64,000 nucleotides of DNA from Flavobacterium sp. (GTDB lineage Bacteria > Bacteroidota > Bacteroidia > Flavobacteriales > Flavobacteriaceae): NCBI RefSeq assembly GCF_024642105.1, contig NZ_JAHEBT010000003.1:44727-108726 (forward strand). Direction: 5' to 3'. Positions within the stretch are counted from its first letter, which is position 1. Every line of letters begins with the position of its first letter. A program made the position numbers and the translations under genes. The notes below the pieces were generated by a model. The model worked only from the letters and a program-made list of their open reading frames with translations, was not told where the DNA came from and did no database searches. Below, piece after piece: positions 17,635 through 26,936 of this stretch.

Positions 17635-18699
17635 CTATTTAGTATAGGTTTTGTTTATCAAATGAAAATCAGCTAAAACAATAGCTGCCATTGCCTCAAC
17701 AATAGGTACTGCACGAGGTACTACGCATGGATCATGACGGCCTTTACCTGTCATTTCAACAATATTTCCTTTGTTATCCAAAGCGTCTTGTTTTTGCATA
17801 ATAGTAGCAACGGGCTTGAACGCTACTCGGAAATAAATATCCATTCCATTACTGATTCCTCCTTGGATTCCGCCTGATAGATTGGTTTTAGTTGTTCCGT
17901 CTGCAAAATACAAATCATTGTGGTCACTACCTTTCATTTCGGCACCACAAAAACCACTTCCGAATTCAAATCCTTTTACAGCATTGATAGAAAGCATGGC
18001 TTTACCTAATTCGGCATGCAATTTATCAAAAACAGGCTCACCCAATCCTACTGGAACATTTTGGATAACACAAGTCACCACTCCTCCAACAGTATCTCCT
18101 TGCTTGCGAATTTCACGAATATATTCTTCCATTTCTGCCGCTGATTTTTCATCAGGACAACGAACGGGATTGCTTTCAATTTTTGAGAAATCTAACTCTT
18201 GGTACTTTTTATCCAAATGGATGTGACCTACTGAAGAAACGTAAGCATTAATTTTAATTTCAGGTAGCATTTGCTTTGCAATTGCACCCGCTACTACTCT
18301 ACTCGCTGTTTCACGAGCCGAACTTCTTCCTCCTCCACGATAATCTCTAAAACCGTATTTTTGGTCGTAAACATAGTCGGCATGACTGGGTCTGTAATTA
18401 TCTTTTATATGAGAGTAATCGTCTGATTTTTGATTGGTATTGGGAATAATAAAACCAATTGGAGTACCAGTTGTTTTCCCTTCAAAAATACCAGAAAGAA
18501 ACTGAACATCATCTGGTTCTTTACGTTGAGTAACAATAGCCGATTGCCCCGGTTTTCTTCTTGACATTTCAAATTGGATTGCTTCTAAATCTATTGTAAC
18601 ACCTGGAGGGCATCCGTCTATAATTCCGCCTAAAGCTTCTCCGTGTGATTCTCCAAAAGTAGTAACTCTAAATAGTGTGCCGTAGCTATTTCCTGCCAT
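17635..18699 (-). CDS. aroC: Chorismate synthase
   Basis: Makes chorismate from EPSP with reduced FMN, the last shikimate step feeding aromatic amino acids, folate and menaquinone. The three PROSITE regions appear: [38 protein letters not shown] and [16 protein letters not shown] with [13 protein letters not shown]. Length 354 is normal. A TACTTTTG box is at 18716-18723. It is not clustered with other aro genes. Confidence 0.98.
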   Translation of the reverse strand: MAGNSYGTLFRVTTFGESHGEALGGIIDGCPPGVTIDLEAIQFEMSRRKPGQSAIVTQRKEPDDVQFLSGIFEGKTTGTPIGFIIPNTNQKSDDYSHIKDNYRPSHADYVYDQKYGFRDYRGGGRSSARETASRVVAGAIAKQMLPEIKINAYVSSVGHIHLDKKYQELDFSKIESNPVRCPDEKSAAEMEEYIREIRKQGDTVGGVVTCVIQNVPVGLGEPVFDKLHAELGKAMLSINAVKGFEFGSGFCGAEMKGSDHNDLYFADGTTKTNLSGGIQGGISNGMDIYFRVAFKPVATIMQKQDALDNKGNIVEMTGKGRHDPCVVPRAVPIVEAMAAIVLADFHLINKTYTK

Positions 18700-18888
18700 T
18701 ATAATTAGTTTTGAACAAAAGTACCATTTTAGTTTAAAGTTTAAAAATTTAAGGTTTAAAGTTTTTCTTGAGGTAACTAATTAATTTTCTTTTTAATAAC
18801 TAAAAAATAGCAACTTTAAATAAAGAAACAACACAATTTATTCCTTTTTGGTGCGTTTTTTGATTAAATTAGATAAAAATAAATGACT

Positions 18889-19362
18889 ATGAAAAAATTA
18901 ATTGTATCAGCGGTACTACTAATGGGATTAGGGTTTACTGCACAGGCTCAAGAAATTTCAAAAAATGCTTTAGGATTGCGTTTGGGAGACAACAATGGTT
19001 TTGGTGCTGAAATCTCTTACCAAAAAGGTTTATCTAAGAACAATCGATTAGAAGCTGATTTAGGTTGGAGAAATAATCACGATGTGAGCGCTTTCAAATT
19101 AACTGGAATTTACCAATGGCTATGGGAAATTGACAACAATTTCAATTGGTATGCCGGTGCTGGAGCTGGTTTAGGAAGTTGGAGTACTTCCGGTAGTAGT
19201 GGTAGTTTTGCTTTTGTAGCTGGAGATGTCGGAATTGAATATAATTTCAAAGACGCTCCTGTTTTACTTTCTTTAGACTACCGACCTGAATTTGGTGGAA
19301 ACGGCTATTTTAACAATAATTATGGTGGAGATATTGCTTTAGGAATTAGATATAAATTCTAA
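18889..19362 (+). CDS. Small outer-membrane beta-barrel protein
   Basis: 157 residues with a signal peptide (MKKLIVSAVLLMGLGFTAQA). The mature part has amphipathic strand repeats ending in aromatic residues (LGLRLGDNNGFGAEISY, NRLEADLGWRNN, FNWYAGAGAGLGSW, VGIEYNF, VLLSLDYRPEFGG, GDIALGIRYKF), with the C-terminal F as in Bam substrates. Probably an 8-strand OmpA/OmpW-like barrel. An ATG at 18883 would add two residues. Function unknown; stress or adaptation roles are common in the class. Confidence 0.85.
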   Translation: MKKLIVSAVLLMGLGFTAQAQEISKNALGLRLGDNNGFGAEISYQKGLSKNNRLEADLGWRNNHDVSAFKLTGIYQWLWEIDNNFNWYAGAGAGLGSWSTSGSSGSFAFVAGDVGIEYNFKDAPVLLSLDYRPEFGGNGYFNNNYGGDIALGIRYKF

Positions 19363-19372
19363 TGTAATAAAT

Positions 19373-19402
19373 AAAAATGCCACTTTAAAAAGTGGCATTT
19401 TT
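19373..19402. terminator. Bidirectional terminator
   Basis: AAAAATGCCACTTT pairs with AAAGTGGCATTTTT, a 14-base stem around AA, between the convergent barrel gene and bshA. Confidence 0.9.
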
Positions 19403-19405
19403 AAT

Positions 19406-20539
19406 TTATGAATATTTAGCAATTGCTCTACGGTATAACTCTTCGTATAGCGGTAGAATTTTTTTAATATCAAATTGCCGTGCTGTAACTAAAGCATTTT
19501 TCTTAAACTCCGCCAGTACTGCGTCGTCTTTTAGTATTTTCAACGCATTTTTAGTCATTCCTTTAATATCACCTACTTCACTTAAATACCCTGAAAAACC
19601 ATCTCTATTTACTTCTGGCAAACCACCTGCATTACTTGATATTACAGGTACTCCACATGCCATCGCTTCTAGAGCAACTAATCCAAAGCTTTCTGTTTTT
19701 GAAGGCAGTAAAAACAAGTCCGTTTGGCATAAAATTTTGTCAATTTCGTTACTATTTCCGAAGAAGATAACTTTATCCAAAATTCCTAATTCTTGGCATA
19801 AATACTCTGCTTTTTCTTTTTCAGGCCCATCACCTACCATCATTAATTTAGCTGGAATCTCTTTTTGAATAGCATGGAATATTTTAATAATATCTGGAAT
19901 GCGTTTTACTTTTCTAAAATTACTAATATGAGTAATAATTCGCTCCTCTTCATTGGCCATAACTGAACGTTGACAAGGTGTTTTATCTTCTTTTTCAATT
20001 TGATCCAATTCAATGAAATTAGGAATTACTTGAATTTCATTTTTAATATTGAATAATTTAAGTGTATCGTCTTTCAAACTTTGTGAAACTGATGTTACAA
20101 AATCTGATTTATTGATACTAAAAGTTACTGCTGGTTTATAAAACGGATGATTCCCTACCAAGGTAATATCAGTGCCGTGAAGTGTAGTAACCATAGGAAT
20201 GTCAATTCCCTCATCTTTTAGCATTTGTTTTGCCATATAACCTGCATAGGCATGAGGAATTGCATAGTGTACGTGGAGCACTTCAATTTTATACAACTTT
20301 ACCATATCAACTAATTTGCTTGACAGAGCCAATTCATACGGTTGGTAGTGAAATAAGGGATATTCAGGCACGTTTACTTCGTGGTAATGTACATTGGGAT
20401 TTAAAAGCGCTAAACGAACTGGTTGACTGTAGGTTATAAAATGGATTTCATGACCACGGCGAGCCAATTCAAGACCTAATTCAGTCGCCACAACTCCACT
20501 TCCTCCAAATGTGGGATAACAAACTATTGCTATTCTCAT
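19406..20539 (-). CDS. bshA: BshA, N-acetyl-alpha-D-glucosaminyl L-malate synthase
   Basis: GT4 glycosyltransferase that joins UDP-GlcNAc and L-malate, first step of bacillithiol synthesis. The start MRIAIVCYPTFGGSGVVATELG is diagnostic for BshA, with HFITYSQPVRL, HVHYAIPHAYAGYMA, TTLHGTDITLVG and the GT4 E-x7-E site (PSKTESFGLVALEAMACG). Length 377. Bacillithiol is the low-molecular-weight thiol of Bacteroidetes and Firmicutes. bshB and bshC are not in the window. It trails the envelope cluster that starts at amiC. Confidence 0.95.
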   Translation of the reverse strand: MRIAIVCYPTFGGSGVVATELGLELARRGHEIHFITYSQPVRLALLNPNVHYHEVNVPEYPLFHYQPYELALSSKLVDMVKLYKIEVLHVHYAIPHAYAGYMAKQMLKDEGIDIPMVTTLHGTDITLVGNHPFYKPAVTFSINKSDFVTSVSQSLKDDTLKLFNIKNEIQVIPNFIELDQIEKEDKTPCQRSVMANEEERIITHISNFRKVKRIPDIIKIFHAIQKEIPAKLMMVGDGPEKEKAEYLCQELGILDKVIFFGNSNEIDKILCQTDLFLLPSKTESFGLVALEAMACGVPVISSNAGGLPEVNRDGFSGYLSEVGDIKGMTKNALKILKDDAVLAEFKKNALVTARQFDIKKILPLYEELYRRAIAKYS

Positions 20540-20623
20540 TGATATAATTTAAGAATACGAATTTACTGAAATTAAATCTGCTTTTTCAGAATATTAGGAA
20601 AGAAATTACAATACGAATTACTA

Positions 20624-21220
20624 TTAATTCTTTTTATGTTTCCTATTTAGCCATTGATTTGCTTTGTGCGTAAGAACAGCTGCTCCACTTCCAACCAAAG
20701 CGCCAATTAAAACATCTGAAGGATAATGAACCCCCAAATGCATCCGTGAATAGCCTACAGAACTTGCCCAAACAAAAGAAGGCACAACTACATACCATTT
20801 AGGATAGGCCATACTCAAAGACGTTGCTGTTGCAAATGCAGTTGAAGTATGCCCCGATGGCATTGAATAACTCCCTTCTAAAGAATGAGGAATTATTTCA
20901 GGATGATTCACATACGGTCTTTCTCTTTGAATTATTTCTTTTAAAGCTATTGTCACAAAAGCAGAAGCCAAAAACGTTTCTCCAATAAACAAGGCTTTTT
21001 GTTTCATTAATGAATCCTTTTGAATCAAACCAATTGAATAAATCACTACAGGTGTTGCTATACTTATTGGAACTGCAGAATTTGTAATTATTTTAAATGC
21101 AGGATCTAATGTCGTATTTCTATTGATATTAATTTTTTTCAATAAATCAATATCTAGATTTTGTGCATTTCCTAAAACAATGCTTAAAAACAAAAAAATG
21201 ATACAATTAAATTTCTTCAT
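20624..21220 (-). CDS. PAP2-family phosphatase, secreted/membrane
   Basis: 198 residues with an N-terminal signal segment and the PAP2 triad motifs: KEIIQRERPY (KxxxxxxRP), PSGHTSTAF (PSGH) and SRMHLGVHYPSDVLIGA (SRxxxxxHxxxD). This looks like an envelope-facing phosphatase of the type acting on lipid phosphates such as undecaprenyl pyrophosphate or lipid A. Located 4 bases after the GH3 fusion gene in the same direction, fitting a murein or envelope role. Confidence 0.9.
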   Translation of the reverse strand: MKKFNCIIFLFLSIVLGNAQNLDIDLLKKININRNTTLDPAFKIITNSAVPISIATPVVIYSIGLIQKDSLMKQKALFIGETFLASAFVTIALKEIIQRERPYVNHPEIIPHSLEGSYSMPSGHTSTAFATATSLSMAYPKWYVVVPSFVWASSVGYSRMHLGVHYPSDVLIGALVGSGAAVLTHKANQWLNRKHKKN

Positions 21221-21224
21221 ATTT

Positions 21225-24200
21225 TTAATTTATTATTGCCTCTGAAATGACTTTTTGAATGTCTTCTCGAATATGCTCTTTCGAAAGAATGTTTACAGGA
21301 TTTGTTGGATACGTTCTATTCGATATAAAAACATAAACAATTTCAGTCACTGGATCGGCCCAAGCTATAATTCCTGTAAATCCAGTATGTCCAAAACTGG
21401 ACTTTGAAACACAACCACAAGTTGGACTATCTCCGCTGAGTTGGGGTTTGTCAAATCCTAAACCTCTACGATTTCCTTCTGCGCAAAAATAACAGGTATT
21501 AAAATCGTCAAAAGTCTTAGTCGAAAAGTAGTGTTGGTTGCCATAATTTCCTTTTTGCAAATACATTTGCATTATTTTGGCTATATCCATAGCATTTGAA
21601 AAAACTCCTGCGTGTCCTGCAACTCCACCCTCTATAGCAGCTGCCATATCATGAACATAACCTTGAATTTTTTGGTGGCGGAAATACGAATCTATTTCAG
21701 TTGGGGCTATTTGGTTTTTGTCAATTTTTTGCAAAGGATTATAAAACGTATTCGTTGCACCTAAGGGTTTGAAAAATTGTTCCGTAGCCAGAACATCTAA
21801 AGTTTTTCCTGTTAGTCTTTCTAAATAATTTCCTAAAATAATAAAGGTAAAATCACTGTACTTGTATTCCTTTTTAACAGATAACTTACTGTCAACTATA
21901 ATTTTCATAATCGTATCATGATAATCATTTCGTATAAATAGACTATCAGCGACTTGCTTTGAGAATTGTGAATCGGCTATTTTTCTATAGTATTTTGCTA
22001 AAGGCTTATCTTTTGCATCTAAAGTAGCTTTGTAAAATGGAACCCAAGAAACTAACCCTGCGTAATGAGATAATAATTCTTTAAACCGAATGTCTTTTTT
22101 ATCCGAATTAGCAAAAATGGGTACCATCGAACCCAAAGTAGATTCTAAATTCACTTTTTGTTGGTCATACTGCTGCATCACATTGGGCAATGTTCCTATA
22201 ATCTTGCTCACAGAAGCTACATCAAAAATGGTTTCATTAGTTACTTTCACATCCGAATCATAGGTGTAATTCCCAAAAGCTTTTTGATAAATCACTTTTC
22301 CTTTTCGAGCCACTACAACTTGAGCTCCTGGAGTCATTTTCCCAGTAATTGCTTTTTGTACCAAGGCATCAATCTTAGTTAATTTCACAGAGCTCATACC
22401 CACATTTTCTGGAGCAGTAAAACCCAATCTGTTTAATTTATCTGTTGAAAGGCCGTCGTTTACTTTGAAATTATCGTTTATAGAAACTGGTAATTTTCCT
22501 TTGGCTTCGATAGCTCCAAAAATTAATTCTGCACCTACTTGTTGGGCAATATCATTGTTTTGATACGACACAATCAATCCTTCAATTTCAGTATAATTGG
22601 CTAAAGGCAAGAGCGAATAAGGCTTTGCAAAAACATCTAAAATCACTCTATTATTCCGTGCAATTTCTTGAAGCCAAATCAACTCATTGGAAGTAAAGTC
22701 GTTGTTCTTCCATGGCTTGTCGGCCTTATGATAGCCTACAATTACCGTACTAAACTCTTTCAATTTCACATTCAAGCTATCAATTGTAGGAGCTGTAACC
22801 TCGGTAACATCTGCATATTTTTTTAATGTAGAAATAAAAGAAGCGTTCGTATCGTCACCTAATTTCACATAAGCAATTTTATTATTTACCAAATCTTTAA
22901 TTGGCAGTATATCTCCTCCATTTTTAAGAACTGTTGTTGCATTTTCATACAATTGGTATTGCAAAGCTTCATTTTCGACTGGATTAATATCACTAATCAA
23001 ATTAGGAATGGCAATCGATTTATAATGATTTAAGCCTGCTTTGAACTTGTATTTTAAAATTTTCTTAATGGATAAAGCCAAACGTTCTTCAGACAATGCA
23101 TTTTCTTGATACGCTTTTGAAATTGTTTCTACAGCCAAAGGCACGTTTTCTGGAAATAATAAAATATCATTTCCTGCTAATAGTGCATCCAATTCTAATT
23201 CACCTGGCTTTCTGTATTTACTAATTCCTTTCATATTTAAGGCATCAGTAAAAATCAAACCGTCAAATTCCAATTCTTTCTGCAGTAAATTGGTCACTAC
23301 GTTATACGAAATAGAAGAAGGGAAATTTTGACGAAACTCTAAACTTGGAACATCCAAATGTCCTACCATTACTGAGACTAAACCTTCGTCGAACATACGT
23401 TTGTACGGATACAACTCGACCACGTCCAAATGTTCGCGAGAGGAAGTAACGGTTGGCAATCCTAAATGGGAATCTATCGCAGTGTCTCCGTGACCTGGAA
23501 AATGTTTTCCTGTTGAAAAGACTCCTTGGTTTTGTACTCCATTCATCAAAGCAATGGCTTTTTCCGTGACATTGACTTTGTTTTCACCAAAAGAACGATT
23601 GCCAATAATCGGATTTTTCGGATTGGTATTGATGTCTAAAACTGGAGCAAAATTAAAGTGAACTCCCATTCTATTACTTTCTTTACCCATCAATTCACCT
23701 ACTTTTTCAATCAGTTTCAAATCTTTGATGGCACCCAAAGTCATGTTCCAAGGATAACGATACGTAGAGTCCAATCGCATGCTCAACCCCCATTCAGCAT
23801 CGATTCCAACAAATAAAGGTACTTTAGATTTGGATTGATAACGGTTAGTTAAATTGGCTTGACGCAAAGGCCCTCCTTGAAAGAAGATTACCCCTCCGAT
23901 TTTTTGATTTCGAATTAATTTCTCAATTGCATTAGTATGCGTTGTGTCTTTATTAGAATACGCCGCCACCATAAACAACTGCCCTACTTTTTCTTCGAGC
24001 GTCATTTGACCATAAATACTGTCAACCCAATGGGTTTCGGCATCTGAGTCTTTAAAAAAGTTTTTTCTTTCCGATTTAAGCTGCGGGATATAGACTTCTT
24101 CAAAATCCGATATTTCTGGTTTTTGAAGCGTCACTTTGGAATGGGTTAAGAACTTATTTTTGATAATCCCACAATTGGCCACCAAAAATAACAACGACAA

Positions 24201-24233
24201 GTAGAGTCCAGTTCTTAACAAGAAAGTTTTCAT
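21225..24233 (-). CDS. GH3 beta-N-acetylhexosaminidase fused to a serine hydrolase, lipoprotein
   Basis: About 1002 residues. A lipoprotein signal ends in LVANC. Residues about 60-420 are a GH3 domain with the NagZ-type loop KHFPGHGDTAIDSHLG, which supplies the His/Asp dyad, and the nucleophile TDALNMKGI. After a GH3 C-terminal-like linker, residues about 610-1000 form a class C beta-lactamase/PBP-like domain with SxxK (SVSK), YSD (in place of YSN) and HTGFTG. Bacteroidetes commonly carry this fusion. Probable function: periplasmic processing of murein fragments. A TTG just before the ATG at 24233 gives an alternative start one codon longer. Confidence 0.92.
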   Translation of the reverse strand: MKTFLLRTGLYLSLLFLVANCGIIKNKFLTHSKVTLQKPEISDFEEVYIPQLKSERKNFFKDSDAETHWVDSIYGQMTLEEKVGQLFMVAAYSNKDTTHTNAIEKLIRNQKIGGVIFFQGGPLRQANLTNRYQSKSKVPLFVGIDAEWGLSMRLDSTYRYPWNMTLGAIKDLKLIEKVGELMGKESNRMGVHFNFAPVLDINTNPKNPIIGNRSFGENKVNVTEKAIALMNGVQNQGVFSTGKHFPGHGDTAIDSHLGLPTVTSSREHLDVVELYPYKRMFDEGLVSVMVGHLDVPSLEFRQNFPSSISYNVVTNLLQKELEFDGLIFTDALNMKGISKYRKPGELELDALLAGNDILLFPENVPLAVETISKAYQENALSEERLALSIKKILKYKFKAGLNHYKSIAIPNLISDINPVENEALQYQLYENATTVLKNGGDILPIKDLVNNKIAYVKLGDDTNASFISTLKKYADVTEVTAPTIDSLNVKLKEFSTVIVGYHKADKPWKNNDFTSNELIWLQEIARNNRVILDVFAKPYSLLPLANYTEIEGLIVSYQNNDIAQQVGAELIFGAIEAKGKLPVSINDNFKVNDGLSTDKLNRLGFTAPENVGMSSVKLTKIDALVQKAITGKMTPGAQVVVARKGKVIYQKAFGNYTYDSDVKVTNETIFDVASVSKIIGTLPNVMQQYDQQKVNLESTLGSMVPIFANSDKKDIRFKELLSHYAGLVSWVPFYKATLDAKDKPLAKYYRKIADSQFSKQVADSLFIRNDYHDTIMKIIVDSKLSVKKEYKYSDFTFIILGNYLERLTGKTLDVLATEQFFKPLGATNTFYNPLQKIDKNQIAPTEIDSYFRHQKIQGYVHDMAAAIEGGVAGHAGVFSNAMDIAKIMQMYLQKGNYGNQHYFSTKTFDDFNTCYFCAEGNRRGLGFDKPQLSGDSPTCGCVSKSSFGHTGFTGIIAWADPVTEIVYVFISNRTYPTNPVNILSKEHIREDIQKVISEAIIN

Positions 24234-24245
24234 CAAATCTATTTT

Positions 24246-24728
24246 TTAGAAAAAACGGCTGTGCCAACTATCTGCTGCTGGAACTTCCCATGAATCATTG
24301 AATTCTTCGATGGTATTAATTAAGTTATTGAAAACAATAGTATTTTCAGTAACCGCTTTGTCTTTCACCATTTTCTTAAAATCAATCAAAGGTTTGTGAG
24401 CAATATGTTCTCCTAATTTAAACGTTACGTTCATTTTGTCTAACAAATCAACGTTATATTTTTTTTCTAAACTTTGAATAAATTCAACAGATGCATCAAT
24501 AGAACAACCTGTTGCATTCTGAACTTCTTGGTTGACAGCCAAAATAATAAAACGGTTGTATTTCAATTGATAAGATGATTCTAAACTAGTTCCATGTGCC
24601 GCCCAGTTTTGAAGAAACGCTTGTAAAGCGGTTTCGATTTCAGTCATTTCTTCATCTGAGAATTTTCTATTGGATTGGTAAATCCAAATTCTTGACTCTT
24701 CTGGTAAACTTTCAAAAGGAACGTACAT
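24246..24728 (-). CDS. Conserved Bacteroidota protein, often misnamed ABC transporter ATPase
   Basis: 160 residues, soluble, no signal peptide. I recognise the sequence pattern (MYVPFESLPEESRIWIYQSNR, AHGTSLESSYQLKYNRFIIL, NQEVQNATGCSIDASVEFIQ) as a widespread Bacteroidota family that databases label 'ABC transporter ATPase'. There is no Walker A, signature or Walker B, so that name is unsupported. Its place directly between the Fe-S subunit gene and the GH3 fusion gene is the only functional hint. Confidence 0.75.
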   Translation of the reverse strand: MYVPFESLPEESRIWIYQSNRKFSDEEMTEIETALQAFLQNWAAHGTSLESSYQLKYNRFIILAVNQEVQNATGCSIDASVEFIQSLEKKYNVDLLDKMNVTFKLGEHIAHKPLIDFKKMVKDKAVTENTIVFNNLINTIEEFNDSWEVPAADSWHSRFF

Positions 24729-24762
24729 GTTTATAATTGTATAAGGTTAATTGTAATTAATT

Positions 24763-25554
24763 TTACAAATCTTGAGCATTAGCAATAAGTTCAGCGATAT
24801 CTAACACTTTTACATCGCTTTCTTTTTCTTTATTCTTAATTCCATCGGTTAACATCGTATTGCAAAACGGACAACCCGCTGCAATAATATCCGGTTGTGT
24901 TTCTAGAGCATCTTCCGTTCTTTCAATGTTAATCTCTTTAGTACCTGCTTCAGCATCTTTAAACATTTGCGCTCCTCCTGCTCCACAACACAATCCATTC
25001 GCTTTAGAACGTTTCATTTCAACTAATTCAACATCTAATTTTTGGATTAACTCTCTAGGAGCTTCATACACTTTATTGGCACGACCTAAATAACAAGGAT
25101 CGTGAAACGTAATTTTCTTTCCTTTAAATTGTCCGCCTTCAATAGTCAAACGACCTTCATCTAACAATGATTTTAAAAATTCGGTATGATGAACCACTTC
25201 ATATTGACCACCTAATTCAGGGTATTCATTCTTTAAGGTATTAAAACAGTGCGGACAAGCAGTAACAATTTTCTTTGCTTCATAAGCATTTAACACCTCA
25301 ATATTCATCATAGCTTGCATTTGAAACAAGAATTCATTCCCTGCTCTTTTCGCAGGATCTCCTGTACAGCTTTCTTCTGTTCCCAAAACAGCAAAAGATA
25401 CATTGGCACGATTCAATATTCGCACAAATGCTTTAGTTATTTTTTTTGCTCTATCGTCAAAACTTCCTGCGCAACCTACCCAAAATAAGACTTCAGGTTG
25501 TTTCCCTTGAGCTAACATTTCGGCCATTGTTGGCACAACTAAATTTTCTGACAT
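24763..25554 (-). CDS. CCG-domain Fe-S protein, HdrB/GlpC-like subunit
   Basis: 263 residues with two cysteine-rich CCG domains: VGCAGSFDD, GTEESCTGDP and ACPHCFNTL in the first, then HDPCYLGR, GLCCGAGG and AGCPFCNTML in the second. These bind non-cubane 4Fe-4S clusters, as in heterodisulfide reductase HdrB, succinate-quinone-type and lactate or glycolate oxidoreductases. It follows the membrane Fe-S subunit by 51 bases, so the two probably form a quinone-linked electron-transfer pair. The partner dehydrogenase is not evident. Confidence 0.9.
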   Translation of the reverse strand: MSENLVVPTMAEMLAQGKQPEVLFWVGCAGSFDDRAKKITKAFVRILNRANVSFAVLGTEESCTGDPAKRAGNEFLFQMQAMMNIEVLNAYEAKKIVTACPHCFNTLKNEYPELGGQYEVVHHTEFLKSLLDEGRLTIEGGQFKGKKITFHDPCYLGRANKVYEAPRELIQKLDVELVEMKRSKANGLCCGAGGAQMFKDAEAGTKEINIERTEDALETQPDIIAAGCPFCNTMLTDGIKNKEKESDVKVLDIAELIANAQDL

Positions 25555-25605
25555 GGTTTAGATTTTATATTGATAGTCCTCCTACTTTAAAGTAGCATTC
25601 TCTAT

Positions 25606-26931
25606 TTATTCGTTTTTCCAGTTCAATCGGTCTTGTTGACTGTATTGCCATGGCGCACCATTGTTTTCAATATTAGTCATCATCGTATTCAAAGACATTG
25701 GAGCAGCACTTTGTTCCATTACCAAATAACGTCGCATATCCATAATTATAGACAGCGGGCTAATATTTACTGGACATTCTTCAACACAAGCATTACAAGA
25801 AGTACAAGCCCAAAGCTCTTCTGGAGTAATATAATCGTTTAATAAAGACTTATTATCTGGAACAAAAATACCTTTATTAGCGTCTATATTTTTACCTACT
25901 TCTTCCAAACGATCCCTAGTATCCATCATAATTTTACGAGGAGACAATTTTTTACCCGTTTGGTTAGCTGGACAAGAGGAAGTACAACGTCCACATTCTG
26001 TACACGTATAAGCATTCATCAATTGCACCCAATTCAAATCGTGTACATCGCTTGCTCCAAATTTAACAGGAGCAGTAGTTTCTGGAGCTGCCGCAAATGG
26101 ATCAGCATTTGGGTCCATCATTAATTTTACTTCATTGGTTACTGAAGCTAGATTATCAAATTGTCCTTCAGGATTCAAATTAGCATAATACGTATTTGGA
26201 AATGCCAAAAGGATATGCAAGTGTTTTGAAAAATACAAGTAATTCATAAAAACCAAAATCCCAATAATATGCATCCACCAAAATAATTCAGATAGTAATT
26301 GTACCAACTCATTTGACATTCCATTAAATAATGGCGCAATAAATTGACTAATAGGAAACGAACCTGCTTTTATAAAATGAGAATACCCTCCTGGAATATT
26401 TTGCAAATGCAAATCAGAAGCATTCATCAATAAAAATAAAGTCATTAATACCACTTCAAAATATAAAATATAATTGGCATCTTTTTTAGGAGAACCATTC
26501 AAATCTGAACTAACAAAACGCTTTAGTTTGATTAAATTCCTTCTTGTCCAAAACACCAAAACAGCCACGATAACAAGAACGGCAAGAATTTCAAAAGAAG
26601 CTATTAATACATCATAAACTACACCTAAAGACGCGAATACGCGATGCGTACCCAATAAACCATCAATGATGATTTCGAGTAATTCGATGTTAATAATAAT
26701 AAATCCAACATAGACAATAATATGCAAAACACCAGCAATAGGTCGTTTTACCATTTTAGATTGACCTAAAGCAATCATAGCCATATTAGACCAACGGGCT
26801 TTAGGATTGTCTTTACGATTTACATCAGTACCTAAATGGATGTTTCTGATTATTTTTTTTACGTTAGCATAAAAATAACCAAAACCAATACCGAGTACAA
26901 TAGCAAATACTATATTGTCTAAATAGCTCAT
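25606..26931 (-). CDS. Membrane-bound two-cluster Fe-S subunit (HdrC/NarI-like)
   Basis: 441 residues: the N-terminal 260 carry about five membrane helices (first at MSYLDNIVFAIVLGIGFGYF) of the NarI/HdrE type that would bind heme or quinone, and the C-terminal part has two 4Fe-4S motifs, CTECGRCTSSCP and CTSCNACVEECP. It probably passes electrons between the membrane quinone pool and the following CCG subunit. It precedes that gene and follows mlaD by 5 bases, consistent with one operon. Confidence 0.9.
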   Translation of the reverse strand: MSYLDNIVFAIVLGIGFGYFYANVKKIIRNIHLGTDVNRKDNPKARWSNMAMIALGQSKMVKRPIAGVLHIIVYVGFIIINIELLEIIIDGLLGTHRVFASLGVVYDVLIASFEILAVLVIVAVLVFWTRRNLIKLKRFVSSDLNGSPKKDANYILYFEVVLMTLFLLMNASDLHLQNIPGGYSHFIKAGSFPISQFIAPLFNGMSNELVQLLSELFWWMHIIGILVFMNYLYFSKHLHILLAFPNTYYANLNPEGQFDNLASVTNEVKLMMDPNADPFAAAPETTAPVKFGASDVHDLNWVQLMNAYTCTECGRCTSSCPANQTGKKLSPRKIMMDTRDRLEEVGKNIDANKGIFVPDNKSLLNDYITPEELWACTSCNACVEECPVNISPLSIIMDMRRYLVMEQSAAPMSLNTMMTNIENNGAPWQYSQQDRLNWKNE

Positions 26932-26936
26932 AATTG

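Noticed and set aside
24246..24728. Assignment as an ABC transporter ATPase
   Set aside because: No Walker A, signature or Walker B motif; family label only.
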